Shown: in pieces, positions 25,192 to 34,585 of the stretch
Numbering within the stretch: position 1 is the stretch's first letter
Layout of the letters: every line of letters begins with the position of its first letter
Source of the DNA: Flavobacteriaceae bacterium
Lineage (GTDB): Bacteria; Bacteroidota; Bacteroidia; Flavobacteriales; Flavobacteriaceae
Length of the DNA stretch: 64,000 bases
Assembly (NCBI GenBank): GCA_003443635.1
Contig: CP031964.1
Location: forward strand, 2,760,321-2,824,320
Direction: 5' to 3'
Program-made: the position numbers and the translations under genes
Notes under the pieces: model-generated
Databases searched by the model: none
What the model was told of the DNA's origin: nothing
Seen by the model: only the letters and a program-made list of their open reading frames with translations

Positions 25192-26163
25192 TTGAATACA
25201 AAAAAATCTATTCTAGATATTGCTAAAGAAACCATAGAAATGGAGTGCGATGCTATTGCAAATTTATCTAAATTATTAGATGATAACTTTACTGAAGCAA
25301 TACAATTAATTTTAAATTCTAAAGGGCGTGTTATCATTACTGGAATTGGAAAAAGTGCAATCATTGCCAGTAAAATAGTAGCTACTTTAAATTCTACTGG
25401 TACACCTTCAGTATTCATGCATGCTGCAGATGCTATCCACGGTGATCTCGGGTTAATTTTAAAAGATGATGTTGTAATTTGTATTTCTAAAAGTGGAAAT
25501 ACTCCTGAAATAAAAGTTTTAGTTCCTCTTATTAAAAATGGTCCTAATAAAATGATTGCCATTACAGGTAATACAGATTCCTTTTTAGGAAAAAATGCAG
25601 ATTATGTATTAAACACTTATGTTGAAAAAGAAGCATGCCCTAATAATCTAGCGCCAACAACTAGTACAACCGCACAATTAGTTATTGGAGACGCTATTGC
25701 TGTATCTTTATTAAAACTAAGAGGTTTTTCTAGTAAAGATTTTGCTAAATATCATCCAGGCGGAGCATTAGGCAAAAAGCTATATTTAAGAGTTAACGAT
25801 TTATCGTCTGCAAATCAAAAACCATCAGTAGCTCCAAACACAAGTATTAAAGATGTAATTGTTGAAATCTCCAATAAAATGTTAGGGGTTACTGCTGTTG
25901 TAGAAAACAACAACATTATTGGTATTATAACTGATGGTGATTTGAGGCGAATGTTAAGTAATACTGATGATGATTTTATGACTCTTACTGCTAAAGATAT
26001 TATGAGCTCGAATCCTAAACGTATCAATAGTGATGCTATGGCAGTTGATGCTATGGAACTTATGGAGGCAAACGGAATCTCACAATTACTTGTTGAAAAT
26101 GAAATTGGCGCATATGAAGGTATTGTACACATACATGATCTTATAAAAGAAGGTATTATATAA
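25192..26163 (+). CDS. kdsD: arabinose-5-phosphate isomerase, SIS plus CBS domains
   Basis: KdsD/KpsF interconverts ribulose 5-phosphate and arabinose 5-phosphate, the first step toward KDO for lipid A core. The N-terminal SIS domain (about 30-180) includes VIITGIGKSAIIASK, HAADAIHGDLG and CISKSGNTPEI. Two CBS domains (about 200-323) follow, with GIITDGDLRRML and the closing YEGIVHIHDLIKEGII. Length matches the family (about 320-328). The start is a TTG; the next in-frame ATG is 16 codons in and would cut the first helix. It overlaps tatC by one base. Confidence 0.93.
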   Translation: MNTKKSILDIAKETIEMECDAIANLSKLLDDNFTEAIQLILNSKGRVIITGIGKSAIIASKIVATLNSTGTPSVFMHAADAIHGDLGLILKDDVVICISKSGNTPEIKVLVPLIKNGPNKMIAITGNTDSFLGKNADYVLNTYVEKEACPNNLAPTTSTTAQLVIGDAIAVSLLKLRGFSSKDFAKYHPGGALGKKLYLRVNDLSSANQKPSVAPNTSIKDVIVEISNKMLGVTAVVENNNIIGIITDGDLRRMLSNTDDDFMTLTAKDIMSSNPKRINSDAMAVDAMELMEANGISQLLVENEIGAYEGIVHIHDLIKEGII

Positions 26164-26984
26164 TGGCTAAAAAAAAGAATATTAATGAGATGTCTTTTTT
26201 AGATCATCTCGAAGATTTACGATGGCATTTAATTAGAATCACATTAGCTGTAATAAGTGGAGGCACTATTGCTTTTATATTTAGCAGGCGTGTATTTAAT
26301 GATATCATTTTTGCCCCTAAAGGAATGGATTTTATTACCTACAGATTACTTTGTCAATCAGCTAATTTTATTGGAATAGAAGAAACTACTTTTTGTGCAG
26401 AAGAATTACCTATAATTATACAGAATAGAACTATGGCTGGGCAATTTTCTGCAGATATTTGGACATCTATTACTGTAGGTTTTATTATTGCTTTTCCATA
26501 TATATTATATCAATTGTGGAAATTTATTAGTCCAGCTTTGCATGATAATGAAAGAAAGCATTCTAGAGGATTCATTATAATTTCATCGTTTTTATTCTTT
26601 ATTGGTGTTCTTTTTGGATACTATATTATTACACCATTGTCAATAAATTTCTTAGCAAATTATAATATTTCTAATCAGATCGATAATCAAATAGACTTAA
26701 GTTCATTTATAGCTATAGTAAAATCTTCTGCATTAGCTTCAGGAATTATTTTTGAACTACCAATAGTTATTTATTTTTTAACTAAAATAGGATTAGTAAC
26801 TCCACAAATTTTAAAAAAATATAGAAAATATGCTCTTGTTATTGTATTAATACTTTCTGCTATTATTACACCTCCGGATCTGGCAAGTCAGATTATTGTA
26901 GCCATTCCTATTTTAATATTATATCAAGTAAGTATTTATATTTCTAAAATTGTAATTAGAAATCAAGAACGTAAAACAACATAA
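26163..26984 (+). CDS. tatC: Sec-independent protein translocase TatC
   Basis: TatC is the signal-recognition subunit of the twin-arginine translocase in the inner membrane. The 273-residue protein shows the N-terminal MSFLDHLEDLRWHLIRI motif with the conserved EDLR, and six hydrophobic helices. PALHDNERK is present, as is the late ILSAIITPPDLASQII. A longer periplasmic loop (CQSANFIGIEETTFCAEE) between helices 1 and 2 is common in Bacteroidota. It lies between kdsD and a carboxymuconolactone decarboxylase-like gene in a tight + strand operon. Confidence 0.96.
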   Translation: MAKKKNINEMSFLDHLEDLRWHLIRITLAVISGGTIAFIFSRRVFNDIIFAPKGMDFITYRLLCQSANFIGIEETTFCAEELPIIIQNRTMAGQFSADIWTSITVGFIIAFPYILYQLWKFISPALHDNERKHSRGFIIISSFLFFIGVLFGYYIITPLSINFLANYNISNQIDNQIDLSSFIAIVKSSALASGIIFELPIVIYFLTKIGLVTPQILKKYRKYALVIVLILSAIITPPDLASQIIVAIPILILYQVSIYISKIVIRNQERKTT

Positions 26985-26986
26985 TC

Positions 26987-27340
26987 ATGTCAGACATAGT
27001 AACAGAATTTAATGACTATCGCCAAAAAATGAATGATAAAATCCTTGGTGATAATAACAAAATAATAAAGCGAATTTTTAATTTAGATACCAATGCCTAT
27101 CAAGCAGGTGCTTTAGACGTAAAAACCAAAGAGCTTCTTGGTTTAGTTGCATCAACAGTATTGCGTTGTGATGATTGTATTCGTTATCATATGGAAACTT
27201 GCTATAAAGAAGGTATTTCTAAAGAAGAGGTTGTAGAATCTTTAGGGATCGCAACTTTAGTTGGTGGTACAATTGTTATTCCGCATTTACGTCGTGCATA
27301 CGAATTTTGGGATGCTTTAGAAACAAAAAATCAGGGTTAA
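26987..27340 (+). CDS. carboxymuconolactone decarboxylase family protein
   Basis: The 117-residue protein has the AhpD/CMD fold. The redox motif is CDDCIRYHMETC, with C61 and C64 as the CxxC pair and H68 as the proton relay, which points to an AhpD-like alkylhydroperoxidase rather than a true decarboxylase. A hexameric or trimeric all-helical bundle is expected. It starts two bases after tatC, so all three genes here share a message. The physiological substrate is unknown. Confidence 0.88.
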   Translation: MSDIVTEFNDYRQKMNDKILGDNNKIIKRIFNLDTNAYQAGALDVKTKELLGLVASTVLRCDDCIRYHMETCYKEGISKEEVVESLGIATLVGGTIVIPHLRRAYEFWDALETKNQG

Positions 27341-27365
27341 TAAATATATAAATTGAATGTGTTTT

Positions 27366-27395
27366 AATAGTAATCTATATGATTTTACTATTTTT
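27366..27395 (+). terminator. weak terminator-like hairpin before lptB
   Basis: AATAGTAA at 27366-27373 can pair with TTACTATT further on at 27384-27391, followed by TTT. The stem is all A/T except two G-C pairs, so it is weak. It lies in the 75-base gap between the CMD gene and lptB and could partly separate them. Confidence 0.3.
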
Positions 27396-27415
27396 AGCGT
27401 TGATTTGAAGAACAT

Positions 27416-28156
27416 ATGGTTTTAAGAGCTGATAATTTAATGAAGTCCTATAGTGGGCGAAAAGTTGTAAAAGGTATTTCTGTTGAAGTAAATCAAGGAG
27501 AGATTGTTGGACTTCTTGGTCCTAACGGTGCTGGAAAAACAACATCTTTTTATATGATTGTTGGCTTAATAAAACCAAATGGAGGTAGTATTCATTTAGA
27601 TAATACAGAAATTACAAAATACCCAATGTACAAACGTGCTCAAAACGGTATTGGATATCTTGCTCAAGAAGCTTCTGTATTTAGAAAGTTAAGTATTGAG
27701 GATAACATTTTAAGTGTTTTACAAATGACTAAGCTTTCTAAAAAACAGCAGCATGAAAAAATGGAGTCTCTTATTGATGAATTTAGTTTAGGCCATATCC
27801 GAAAAAATAGAGGTGATTTATTATCTGGTGGTGAGCGACGTCGTACCGAAATTGCACGAGCTTTAGCTACTGATCCAAGTTTTATTTTGTTAGATGAGCC
27901 TTTTGCAGGAGTAGATCCTGTTGCTGTTGAAGATATACAACGTATTATTGCACAACTCACTAAGAAAAATATTGGAATTTTAATTACAGATCATAATGTA
28001 CAAGAAACACTTGCCATTACAGATAGAACTTACTTAATGTTTGAAGGAAGTATTCTTAAGGCTGGAAAACCTGAAGAGCTAGCTGCAGACGAAATGGTGC
28101 GTAAAGTGTACTTGGGCCAAAACTTTGAACTCCGCAAAAAGAAATTAGAGTTTTAA
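27416..28156 (+). CDS. lptB: LPS export ABC transporter ATPase LptB
   Basis: LptB powers extraction of lipopolysaccharide from the inner membrane with LptF and LptG. The 246-residue protein has Walker [10 protein letters not shown] at 35-43, the Q-loop ([15 protein letters not shown]) and the ABC signature [16 protein letters not shown]. Walker B is [13 protein letters not shown] and the H-loop is LITDHN. The AQEASVF segment and the closing [13 protein letters not shown] are typical of LptB. LptF/G and LptC/A are not in the window. It converges with the TerC gene with no bases between the stops. Confidence 0.95.
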   Translation: MVLRADNLMKSYSGRKVVKGISVEVNQGEIVGLLGPNGAGKTTSFYMIVGLIKPNGGSIHLDNTEITKYPMYKRAQNGIGYLAQEASVFRKLSIEDNILSVLQMTKLSKKQQHEKMESLIDEFSLGHIRKNRGDLLSGGERRRTEIARALATDPSFILLDEPFAGVDPVAVEDIQRIIAQLTKKNIGILITDHNVQETLAITDRTYLMFEGSILKAGKPEELAADEMVRKVYLGQNFELRKKKLEF

Positions 28157-28975
28157 TTAATTTTCTTCATTTTTAGCATTCTTAGCTGCTTCTTTTATTA
28201 GTTTTTTCTGATACCTTCCTTGTACAATATCTGTTATTACTAAAATTGTAATCACAAAATAAAAAGTTGTTTTGCTCATTGGTACAATTTCATTACCAAA
28301 AATCTTTAGATGTGCTAAATGACCACCTTCTGTTACTAACATAATACCTACAATAAATAAGATAAAAAGCCCCAGAACTTCGTACATCCTATTTTTTGCT
28401 AAAAATGCAGAAATTTTGTCCGCCAACAAAAGCATTAATAATCCACTAGCAACTATGGCAACAGCCATAATAATAAATGCTGTAGTTGAATTTTCTATAT
28501 CACTAGTTAATCCAATTGCAGCCAAAATGGAATCAAAAGAAAACACTAAATTCATTAAAACAATACTTGCAACAACTGCATTTGAAGACTTGCTTCGCTT
28601 TGTATTTCCTTCAACATCATGACTTAAATCATGAGTAGAGATCATATGCCATATTTCTTTAATAGCCGTATAAATAATAAAAGCGCCTCCAGCTAATACA
28701 ATTAAGCTATGTCCGTTAAAAGCAAACTTGAAAACATTTTCTATTTCTCCAGTTAAAAAAGAAAATGGGTCTTGAAAAAAATCAATAATTGATACCAAAA
28801 CAAACAATAAGACTATTCTTAAAATTATAGCAATTAATATCCCTACTTTCCTAACTCTTTTTTGATCATTTTTCGGTGCCTTTTTTGATTCTAAAGAGAT
28901 ATATAAAAGGTTATCGAAACCAAGAACTGCTTGCAACATTACAAGCATTAATAATGTAAAAATAATCTCTGCCAT
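28157..28975 (-). CDS. TerC family integral membrane protein
   Basis: This 272-residue protein belongs to the TerC/Alx family. The first helices contain LQAVLGFDNLLYISL, and a second similar acidic helix, VLMNLVFSFDSILAAIGL, provides the paired aspartates expected to bind metal. Seven to eight transmembrane helices are visible. The C-terminus is basic and charged (KKLIKEAAKNAKNEEN). Related proteins handle manganese efflux or metal loading of exported enzymes; tellurite resistance in the name is historical. Its start is 8 bases downstream of the pssA stop. Confidence 0.85.
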   Translation of the reverse strand: MAEIIFTLLMLVMLQAVLGFDNLLYISLESKKAPKNDQKRVRKVGILIAIILRIVLLFVLVSIIDFFQDPFSFLTGEIENVFKFAFNGHSLIVLAGGAFIIYTAIKEIWHMISTHDLSHDVEGNTKRSKSSNAVVASIVLMNLVFSFDSILAAIGLTSDIENSTTAFIIMAVAIVASGLLMLLLADKISAFLAKNRMYEVLGLFILFIVGIMLVTEGGHLAHLKIFGNEIVPMSKTTFYFVITILVITDIVQGRYQKKLIKEAAKNAKNEEN

Positions 28976-28983
28976 AGTTCGTA

Positions 28984-29760
28984 TTATTTATTCAATAAAG
29001 AAATGATTATATATAATAAAATAATTAAAGGTATTGCTGCAAATTGAAATATTGCTAACAAGATAATCGATAATAAAATCAGCATGTATCTTGATATATT
29101 ATCTTTAAATGCCCATGTTTTAAATTTTAGAGCAATGAGTTTAATTTTTGCATTTAATAAATAGCAACTTAATAAAGTCAATCCAATTAAAACCCATTGA
29201 TTGTTTATGATTAAAGCAATAGTATGATTGTTTTGAAATTCTAAAATTAAAGGCAATGATAAAATTAATATCGTATTTGCTGGAGTTGGCAAACCTATAA
29301 ATGAATCCGTTTGATTTTCATCTATATTAAATTTTGCAAGCCTGTAGGCAGAAGCCAATGTAATCAGTAAACCTATTAATGGTAAAAGTTTTACTTTAAA
29401 ACCAATCCAATGCATTGTTTCTGTCCATTGGTTAGAGTCTTCAATTAAACTAAAATCATTAATAGTTAAACTTAATAAATGAAACATTACAAGTCCAGGA
29501 ACTAAACCACTAGTTATCATATCTGCTAATGAATCTAACTGCAGCCCTAATTCACTTTGTACTTTTAATTTTCGAGCTAATAAACCATCAAAAAAATCAA
29601 AAAATATCCCTAAAAACACAAATAATGCTGTTGCTATCATATTTCCATTTACAGCAAATAAAACAGCTATGCTTCCACAAAATAAATTTAATAACGTTAT
29701 AAAGTTTGGAATGTGCTTAATCAAGCTTTTTGATATTAGTTTAAGTAAAAATAATAACAT
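28984..29760 (-). CDS. pssA: CDP-diacylglycerol-serine O-phosphatidyltransferase
   Basis: PssA makes phosphatidylserine, the precursor of phosphatidylethanolamine, in the inner membrane. The CDP-alcohol phosphatidyltransferase motif is complete: DGLLARKLKVQSELGLQLDSLAD, giving DG..AR........G...D...D. The sequence HIPNFITLLNLFCGSIA is the usual first helix of the family and about seven helices follow. I chose the ATG at 29760 (MLLFLLKL); an in-frame upstream start at 29787 would add nine residues unlike the family. The TerC gene follows eight bases downstream. Confidence 0.9.
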   Translation of the reverse strand: MLLFLLKLISKSLIKHIPNFITLLNLFCGSIAVLFAVNGNMIATALFVFLGIFFDFFDGLLARKLKVQSELGLQLDSLADMITSGLVPGLVMFHLLSLTINDFSLIEDSNQWTETMHWIGFKVKLLPLIGLLITLASAYRLAKFNIDENQTDSFIGLPTPANTILILSLPLILEFQNNHTIALIINNQWVLIGLTLLSCYLLNAKIKLIALKFKTWAFKDNISRYMLILLSIILLAIFQFAAIPLIILLYIIISLLNK

Positions 29761-29852
29761 TTTTTGTCTATGGCAAAGAAAGGACAATATCTATTAATTT
29801 TTAGAGTTTAATAGGTTAAAAAAATATCTCATCTTTGTGAAAATATTTGCTT

Positions 29853-30920
29853 TTGAAGAAACCTTTACTTCTATTTTTACTGCTTAGTGCTTCATCTATT
29901 TTCGCACAATCTAGAAAATATTCTAATGAATTTTTGAATATTGGAGTTGATGCTGCAGCTCTAGGAACAAGTAATGCAGTAGTAGCTAGAACAGGAGATG
30001 TGAATTCTGGATACTGGAATCCTGCTGGTTTAGTTAACTTAGAAGATAACCAAGTTGCCCTATTACATTCTAGTTATTTTGCTAACATTGCTAATTACAA
30101 TTATGCTGCATTTGCTAAACCTTTAGATGATAGAAGCGCTATTGCAATTTCTGTTATTAGGTTTGCTGTTGATGACATTTTAGATACCACACAATTAATA
30201 GATGATCAAGGTCAAATTAATTTTGATAGGATTAACCTATTTTCTGCTGCCGATTATGCTGTTACCTTTTCTTATGCAAGAAAACTTCCTCTTTTAGGGT
30301 TTAACTATGGAGTTAATGCTAAAGTTATACGTCGTATTATTGGAGATTTTGCATCATCTTGGGGGTTTGGTTTAGATGCAGGAATTCAATTTAAAACTAA
30401 AAACGATTGGCAATTTGGAATTACTGCACGAGATATAACTACTTCTTTTAATGCCTGGACTTTTGATGATGATAGATTAGCTGACATACAGAATGCTGTT
30501 GAAGGTCAAAATCAAGAAATCCCTGAATCTACAGAAATTACAATTCCTAGATTACAAATAGGTATTGCAAAACAATTTGAATTTAATCGTGATTATACAC
30601 TTCATACTGAAGTTGATTTAAATATTAGGTTTGAAGAAAATAATGATATTATTTCTTCATCTATTGCTAGTATTAATCCAGCTATTGGTTTCGAATTTGG
30701 GTATACAGATCTTGTTTTTTTACGTGCAGGTTTAGGAAATTTTCAAAATGAGCTTGAAATAGATAATACAGAACGATTAACATTTCAACCCAATTTTGGA
30801 GTAGGCTTTCATTATAGAGGTATTTATATAGACTATGCTTTTACAGACATTGGTGACCAAAGTGCTGCTTTATACTCGAACGTATTTTCAGTAAAACTAG
30901 ATTTTAGTATTTTTAGATAA
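29853..30920 (+). CDS. PorV/PorQ-family outer-membrane beta-barrel protein
   Basis: The protein has a signal peptide (KKPLLLFLLLSASSIFAQ) and then a barrel with alternating strands that matches the PorV/PorQ group. Typical parts are NIGVDAAALGTSNAVVARTGDVNSGYWNPAGL near the start, and the closing FQPNFGVGFHYRGIYIDYAFTDIG. PorV shuttles cargo in type IX secretion, but this family also contains other porin-like proteins, so the exact role is open. The TTG at 29853 gives a clean signal peptide; a further TTG at 29847 would add two residues. It is divergent from pssA, and the DUF4105 gene follows by seven bases. Confidence 0.8.
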   Translation: MKKPLLLFLLLSASSIFAQSRKYSNEFLNIGVDAAALGTSNAVVARTGDVNSGYWNPAGLVNLEDNQVALLHSSYFANIANYNYAAFAKPLDDRSAIAISVIRFAVDDILDTTQLIDDQGQINFDRINLFSAADYAVTFSYARKLPLLGFNYGVNAKVIRRIIGDFASSWGFGLDAGIQFKTKNDWQFGITARDITTSFNAWTFDDDRLADIQNAVEGQNQEIPESTEITIPRLQIGIAKQFEFNRDYTLHTEVDLNIRFEENNDIISSSIASINPAIGFEFGYTDLVFLRAGLGNFQNELEIDNTERLTFQPNFGVGFHYRGIYIDYAFTDIGDQSAALYSNVFSVKLDFSIFR

Positions 30921-30927
30921 TTAACAT

Positions 30928-32097
30928 ATGAAAACAAAGTTACTAGTACTATTATTTTTTATCACTCTTAATATAACTGCTCAAGCTAGACAATTATCTC
31001 AACAAGCAGAAATTAGTGTTCTTACCATTGGTCCTGGTAACGGGTTTGTAGATTCTTTTGGGCATAGCGGATTTAGGGTAAAAGATCGTAATATAGATAT
31101 TGTATTTGATTATGGTCGTTATGACTTTGATGCGCCTAACTTTATTTTAAAATTTGCTAGAGGTAAGTTAAATTATAAATTAGGACTTGGTTATTTTTCA
31201 GATTTTTATAATTCTTATGTGCGTCAAAATCGCACGATTCAATCTCAGGTTTTAAATTTAACTCAATCTCAAAAACAGCAATTATTTAATTTTTTAGTTG
31301 AAAATGAAAAACCTGAAAATCGCTATTATCTTTACGATTTTTTTTATGACAACTGTGCTTCTATTATAAGAGATGTAATTACTGAAGAAGTTGACAATCC
31401 TATAGTTTTTAATATTCCTAATGATTTTAAACAACAAACATTTAGAGAATTAATTCGTAGTCATCTTAACCAAAATTCATGGGGGAGTCTTGGTATTGAT
31501 ATTGCATTAGGTTCTGTAATAGATAAAACTGCAACTCTTGAAGAACATATGTTTTTACCTAATTATATTCATGTTTTTTTTGAGAATGCAACTTATAAGA
31601 ATTCTGGAGAACCACTTGTAAGAACAAATACTGTTTTATTTAAATCGATTGACAAACCTACAGAAAGTACTTTTATTACTAGTCCATTGATGATATTCGG
31701 AATTCTAAGTTTGATTATTTTATGGATTACCTACAGAGATCATAAAACACAAAAACGAACCAGAATTCTAGATGTTATTTTATTTATCACTACAGGTCTT
31801 ATAGGTATTTTTATATTATTACTCTGGTTTGCTACAGACCATACCGCTACAGCACAAAATTATAATTTACTATGGGCATTTGCTTTAAATATATTTATCC
31901 TTAAACAAGTATGGAGTAAACACCCTAAAAATTGGTTTATTAAATATTTAAAATTTTTAGTAATTGCATTTTCCTTATTAGTGTTACATTGGATTATTGG
32001 TATACAAGCATTTGCTATTGGGTTAATCCCATTTTTAATCGCTTTGTTTATAAGATATATTTACCTTATTAAACATTTTTCTATAAACAATAATTAA
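30928..32097 (+). CDS. DUF4105 (Lnb N-terminal-like) membrane protein
   Basis: This 389-residue protein has a signal peptide cut after TAQA, then a periplasmic DUF4105 domain (residues 20-245) and a C-terminal membrane part of about five helices (residues 250-385). Domain markers are VLTIGPGNGFVDSFGHSGFRVKD and the late FFYDNCASIIRDVI. The H and C in these two segments suggest a papain-like His/Cys hydrolase. Annotation names this region after the N-terminal domain of the lipoprotein N-acyltransferase Lnb, which would fit an envelope acyl-transfer reaction. That is inference from family naming. Confidence 0.75.
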   Translation: MKTKLLVLLFFITLNITAQARQLSQQAEISVLTIGPGNGFVDSFGHSGFRVKDRNIDIVFDYGRYDFDAPNFILKFARGKLNYKLGLGYFSDFYNSYVRQNRTIQSQVLNLTQSQKQQLFNFLVENEKPENRYYLYDFFYDNCASIIRDVITEEVDNPIVFNIPNDFKQQTFRELIRSHLNQNSWGSLGIDIALGSVIDKTATLEEHMFLPNYIHVFFENATYKNSGEPLVRTNTVLFKSIDKPTESTFITSPLMIFGILSLIILWITYRDHKTQKRTRILDVILFITTGLIGIFILLLWFATDHTATAQNYNLLWAFALNIFILKQVWSKHPKNWFIKYLKFLVIAFSLLVLHWIIGIQAFAIGLIPFLIALFIRYIYLIKHFSINNN

Positions 32098-32118
32098 CTT
32101 TAATAGTGATAATAATAT

Positions 32119-33513
32119 TTATTGACCTCTATAATGAATTACGGTACTTAGCGTTTTTACTATAATATTAAGATCTAAAAAGAAGCTTCGATGCTTAATA
32201 TAGTATAAATCATATTGTAGTTTTGTTAAACTATCTTCTACAGTTGATCCATAATTTGTATTCACTTGAGCCCATCCAGATAATCCTGGTTTTATACTAT
32301 GCCTAGTTTCATAAAATGGAATAATTTGAGATAATTCCTTTACAAAAAATGGTCTTTCCGGTCTTGGACCAATAATACTCATATCACCAAGTAGTACATT
32401 TACAAATTGTGGAATTTCATCTAATCTAGATTTTCTTAAAAAACGACCAAAAGAAGTTACACGCGAATCATTTTTATCTGCCCATTTGGCCCCAGAAGAT
32501 TCTGCATTAGGAATCATCGTTCTATATTTATAAACTGTAAATGGTTCTCCATCTTTACCTATTCGAACTTGAGTATATATAAGTGCACCTTTGTTTCCAA
32601 TTAAATTTCCTATAAAAATAAAAGGAAGAAGAATTATTCCTAAAACAATTCCGATTAAAGAAACTATAATATCCATAAATCTATGGTATATCATATATAA
32701 TTTATTTTGATTACTCCTACTAAACGGGAAGTATCTATAAAAATCTTTGCCTACAAATTGTACAGGCACTCGCTTGGTTATTTCTTCAAATACTTGAGTA
32801 TATTCTCTAATTTTAAAACCTTTTTCGAGTAAAGTAGTTAATTCATTATAGATTTCTGGAGTAATATTCTCCGAATTGTAAATTGCTACTACTATTTCAT
32901 TTATATTCTCTTTTTGTATAGCTTCAACTAGCTTTCCAGGCCAATATTCCTTAATTCCGTTAAACCTAATCGCATATTGATGTGGCGGTTCACTATTTAC
33001 AAAGCCTACAATTTTATAATTAGGATCCGATTCGTTTATCGTTTTTATAATTGCATCAATATTAGATATTTCTCCAATAACTACAACTCTTTTATAAAAT
33101 CGAGGTGATACAATAAACGTAACATATAAAAATCTCCATATAAAAATTGAAGCGATTATTGTTAAGTAAAAATAAAATATTTCTATTCGCTTTTCAGGCA
33201 ATGAAGGTGTTAATATAGGGGTTAAAAAATAAAATAGAGTGGTAACTGATATTGTAAGTGTGATGGTTTTAAAAGCAGAATCTAATTTACTAGATTTCTG
33301 TAAATCATATAATTCAAAAATAGTCCCAAAAACAGTTATATATAGTATTAGAATAAATGTCCAAGTCCAATTTTCAATTGAAATAGAAAAATAGTTAAAC
33401 GAAAATGTATAACAGATAAACTGTAATCCTCCTAAACTAAAAAGGATGTCGAAAAGGCGTAAGAGTATTTTACGTTCAGAAATTTCGAAATGGATTCCTT
33501 TTGTAGAAGACAT
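32119..33513 (-). CDS. undecaprenyl-phosphate sugar-1-phosphate transferase
   Basis: This is the initiating phosphoglycosyltransferase of the cluster, moving a sugar-1-phosphate (often glucose or galactose) onto undecaprenyl phosphate. The 464-residue protein has four N-terminal transmembrane helices and a Rossmann-like CoA-binding region (about 145-260, VVVIGEISNIDAII). The bacterial sugar transferase domain is C-terminal: MIYHRFMDIIVS, YKYRTMIPNAE, LRKSRLDEIPQFVNVLLGDMSIIGPRPE, KPGLSGWAQVN. It belongs to the WbaP/WcaJ type. It is the last gene of the minus-strand cluster and converges with the DUF4105 gene, leaving 21 bases. Confidence 0.93.
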   Translation of the reverse strand: MSSTKGIHFEISERKILLRLFDILFSLGGLQFICYTFSFNYFSISIENWTWTFILILYITVFGTIFELYDLQKSSKLDSAFKTITLTISVTTLFYFLTPILTPSLPEKRIEIFYFYLTIIASIFIWRFLYVTFIVSPRFYKRVVVIGEISNIDAIIKTINESDPNYKIVGFVNSEPPHQYAIRFNGIKEYWPGKLVEAIQKENINEIVVAIYNSENITPEIYNELTTLLEKGFKIREYTQVFEEITKRVPVQFVGKDFYRYFPFSRSNQNKLYMIYHRFMDIIVSLIGIVLGIILLPFIFIGNLIGNKGALIYTQVRIGKDGEPFTVYKYRTMIPNAESSGAKWADKNDSRVTSFGRFLRKSRLDEIPQFVNVLLGDMSIIGPRPERPFFVKELSQIIPFYETRHSIKPGLSGWAQVNTNYGSTVEDSLTKLQYDLYYIKHRSFFLDLNIIVKTLSTVIHYRGQ

Positions 33514-33571
33514 TAATTAGGGAATTGTCATGTGTAAATATAACAAGTAAATCTGAGTAATTCCTACCTTT

Positions 33572-34585
33572 TTATTTTAATAACTCATTCCACAACAACT
33601 TAGCTTTATTCCAATCAAATTGCTCAACTCTTGCTCTTGCTTTTTTTGTTATATTTTTAGTAACCCTTTTATTATTCTTTAACTTTAAAATTGCATTCGC
33701 CATCTCTGTAACATTATTCTTATTTACTAATATTCCATTGATTTCATTTGAAATTAAATACGGAATTCCGCCAACATTTGTTGTTACTACAGGTAACCCT
33801 AGTGCCATAGCTTCAATTACACTAACAGGCATATTATCGAAGTTTGTTGTATTTATAAACACATTATATTGTTTAGATTTCTCAATCCACTCCTTTTTAG
33901 TTAAACCTCCTGTAAACTCAACATCGACATCAAGTTTTCTAGCTAAATTTATAGTTTTTGTAAGTGAGCCATCATTATCAGGGCCTATCATGCATAAACT
34001 TACTTTTTCTCCTAATACTTTTAAACGCTCTACAACTTTTATTGCTAATATCGGATTATAAATATCTGAAAACGAGCGCACCCAGAGTAATTTAATAGGT
34101 TGAATTTCTCTCTCTATAAATTTATAATTATCAATCTCAATTGTATTTGGAATAGATTTTACATTAACATATCCTTTTTTTTCAAATATCGATTTTGTGT
34201 ATAATGAAGGAGCTACGTTAATATGTGCATTTTTAAAAATTAAATCAGAAAGTTTTCTATTATTCTTTAAACGATTAGGTAAATTACCTCCATGTAGTAT
34301 TGGAATATATTTAAGGTTTAGTTTTTTACATAATAAACTACATAATACTGCGTAATAAAAATTTTGTGTGCTATAAGTATCAATTAACACATAATCTACA
34401 ATTTTACGATGTTTAAAGATTGTAAATAACATATCCAGTAATCTTAGTATTTTGTTAGATTTATTAGATACTGTGGTAATTATATAATCATCCTTCTCTA
34501 AAAGTTCACTTAAAACTTCTATAGTTGTAATGGTTTTTCCTTTACTTACTAATTTGTTTCCTATGTAAAGGAGATTTTTTTTCAT
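33572..34585 (-). CDS. glycosyltransferase family 4-type
   Basis: This 337-residue protein is a GT-B glycosyltransferase with a Glycos_transf_1 domain. The C-terminal half holds EIDNYKFIEREIQPIKLLWVRSF and VFINTTNFDNMPVSVIEAMALGLPVVTTNVGGIPYLI, the latter with the E-x7-E donor-binding pattern. The N-terminal acceptor domain (about 1-165) is divergent. It overlaps the polymerase/ligase gene by 44 bases, and 58 bases separate it from the initiating transferase. Donor and acceptor are unknown. Confidence 0.88.
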   Translation of the reverse strand: MKKNLLYIGNKLVSKGKTITTIEVLSELLEKDDYIITTVSNKSNKILRLLDMLFTIFKHRKIVDYVLIDTYSTQNFYYAVLCSLLCKKLNLKYIPILHGGNLPNRLKNNRKLSDLIFKNAHINVAPSLYTKSIFEKKGYVNVKSIPNTIEIDNYKFIEREIQPIKLLWVRSFSDIYNPILAIKVVERLKVLGEKVSLCMIGPDNDGSLTKTINLARKLDVDVEFTGGLTKKEWIEKSKQYNVFINTTNFDNMPVSVIEAMALGLPVVTTNVGGIPYLISNEINGILVNKNNVTEMANAILKLKNNKRVTKNITKKARARVEQFDWNKAKLLWNELLK

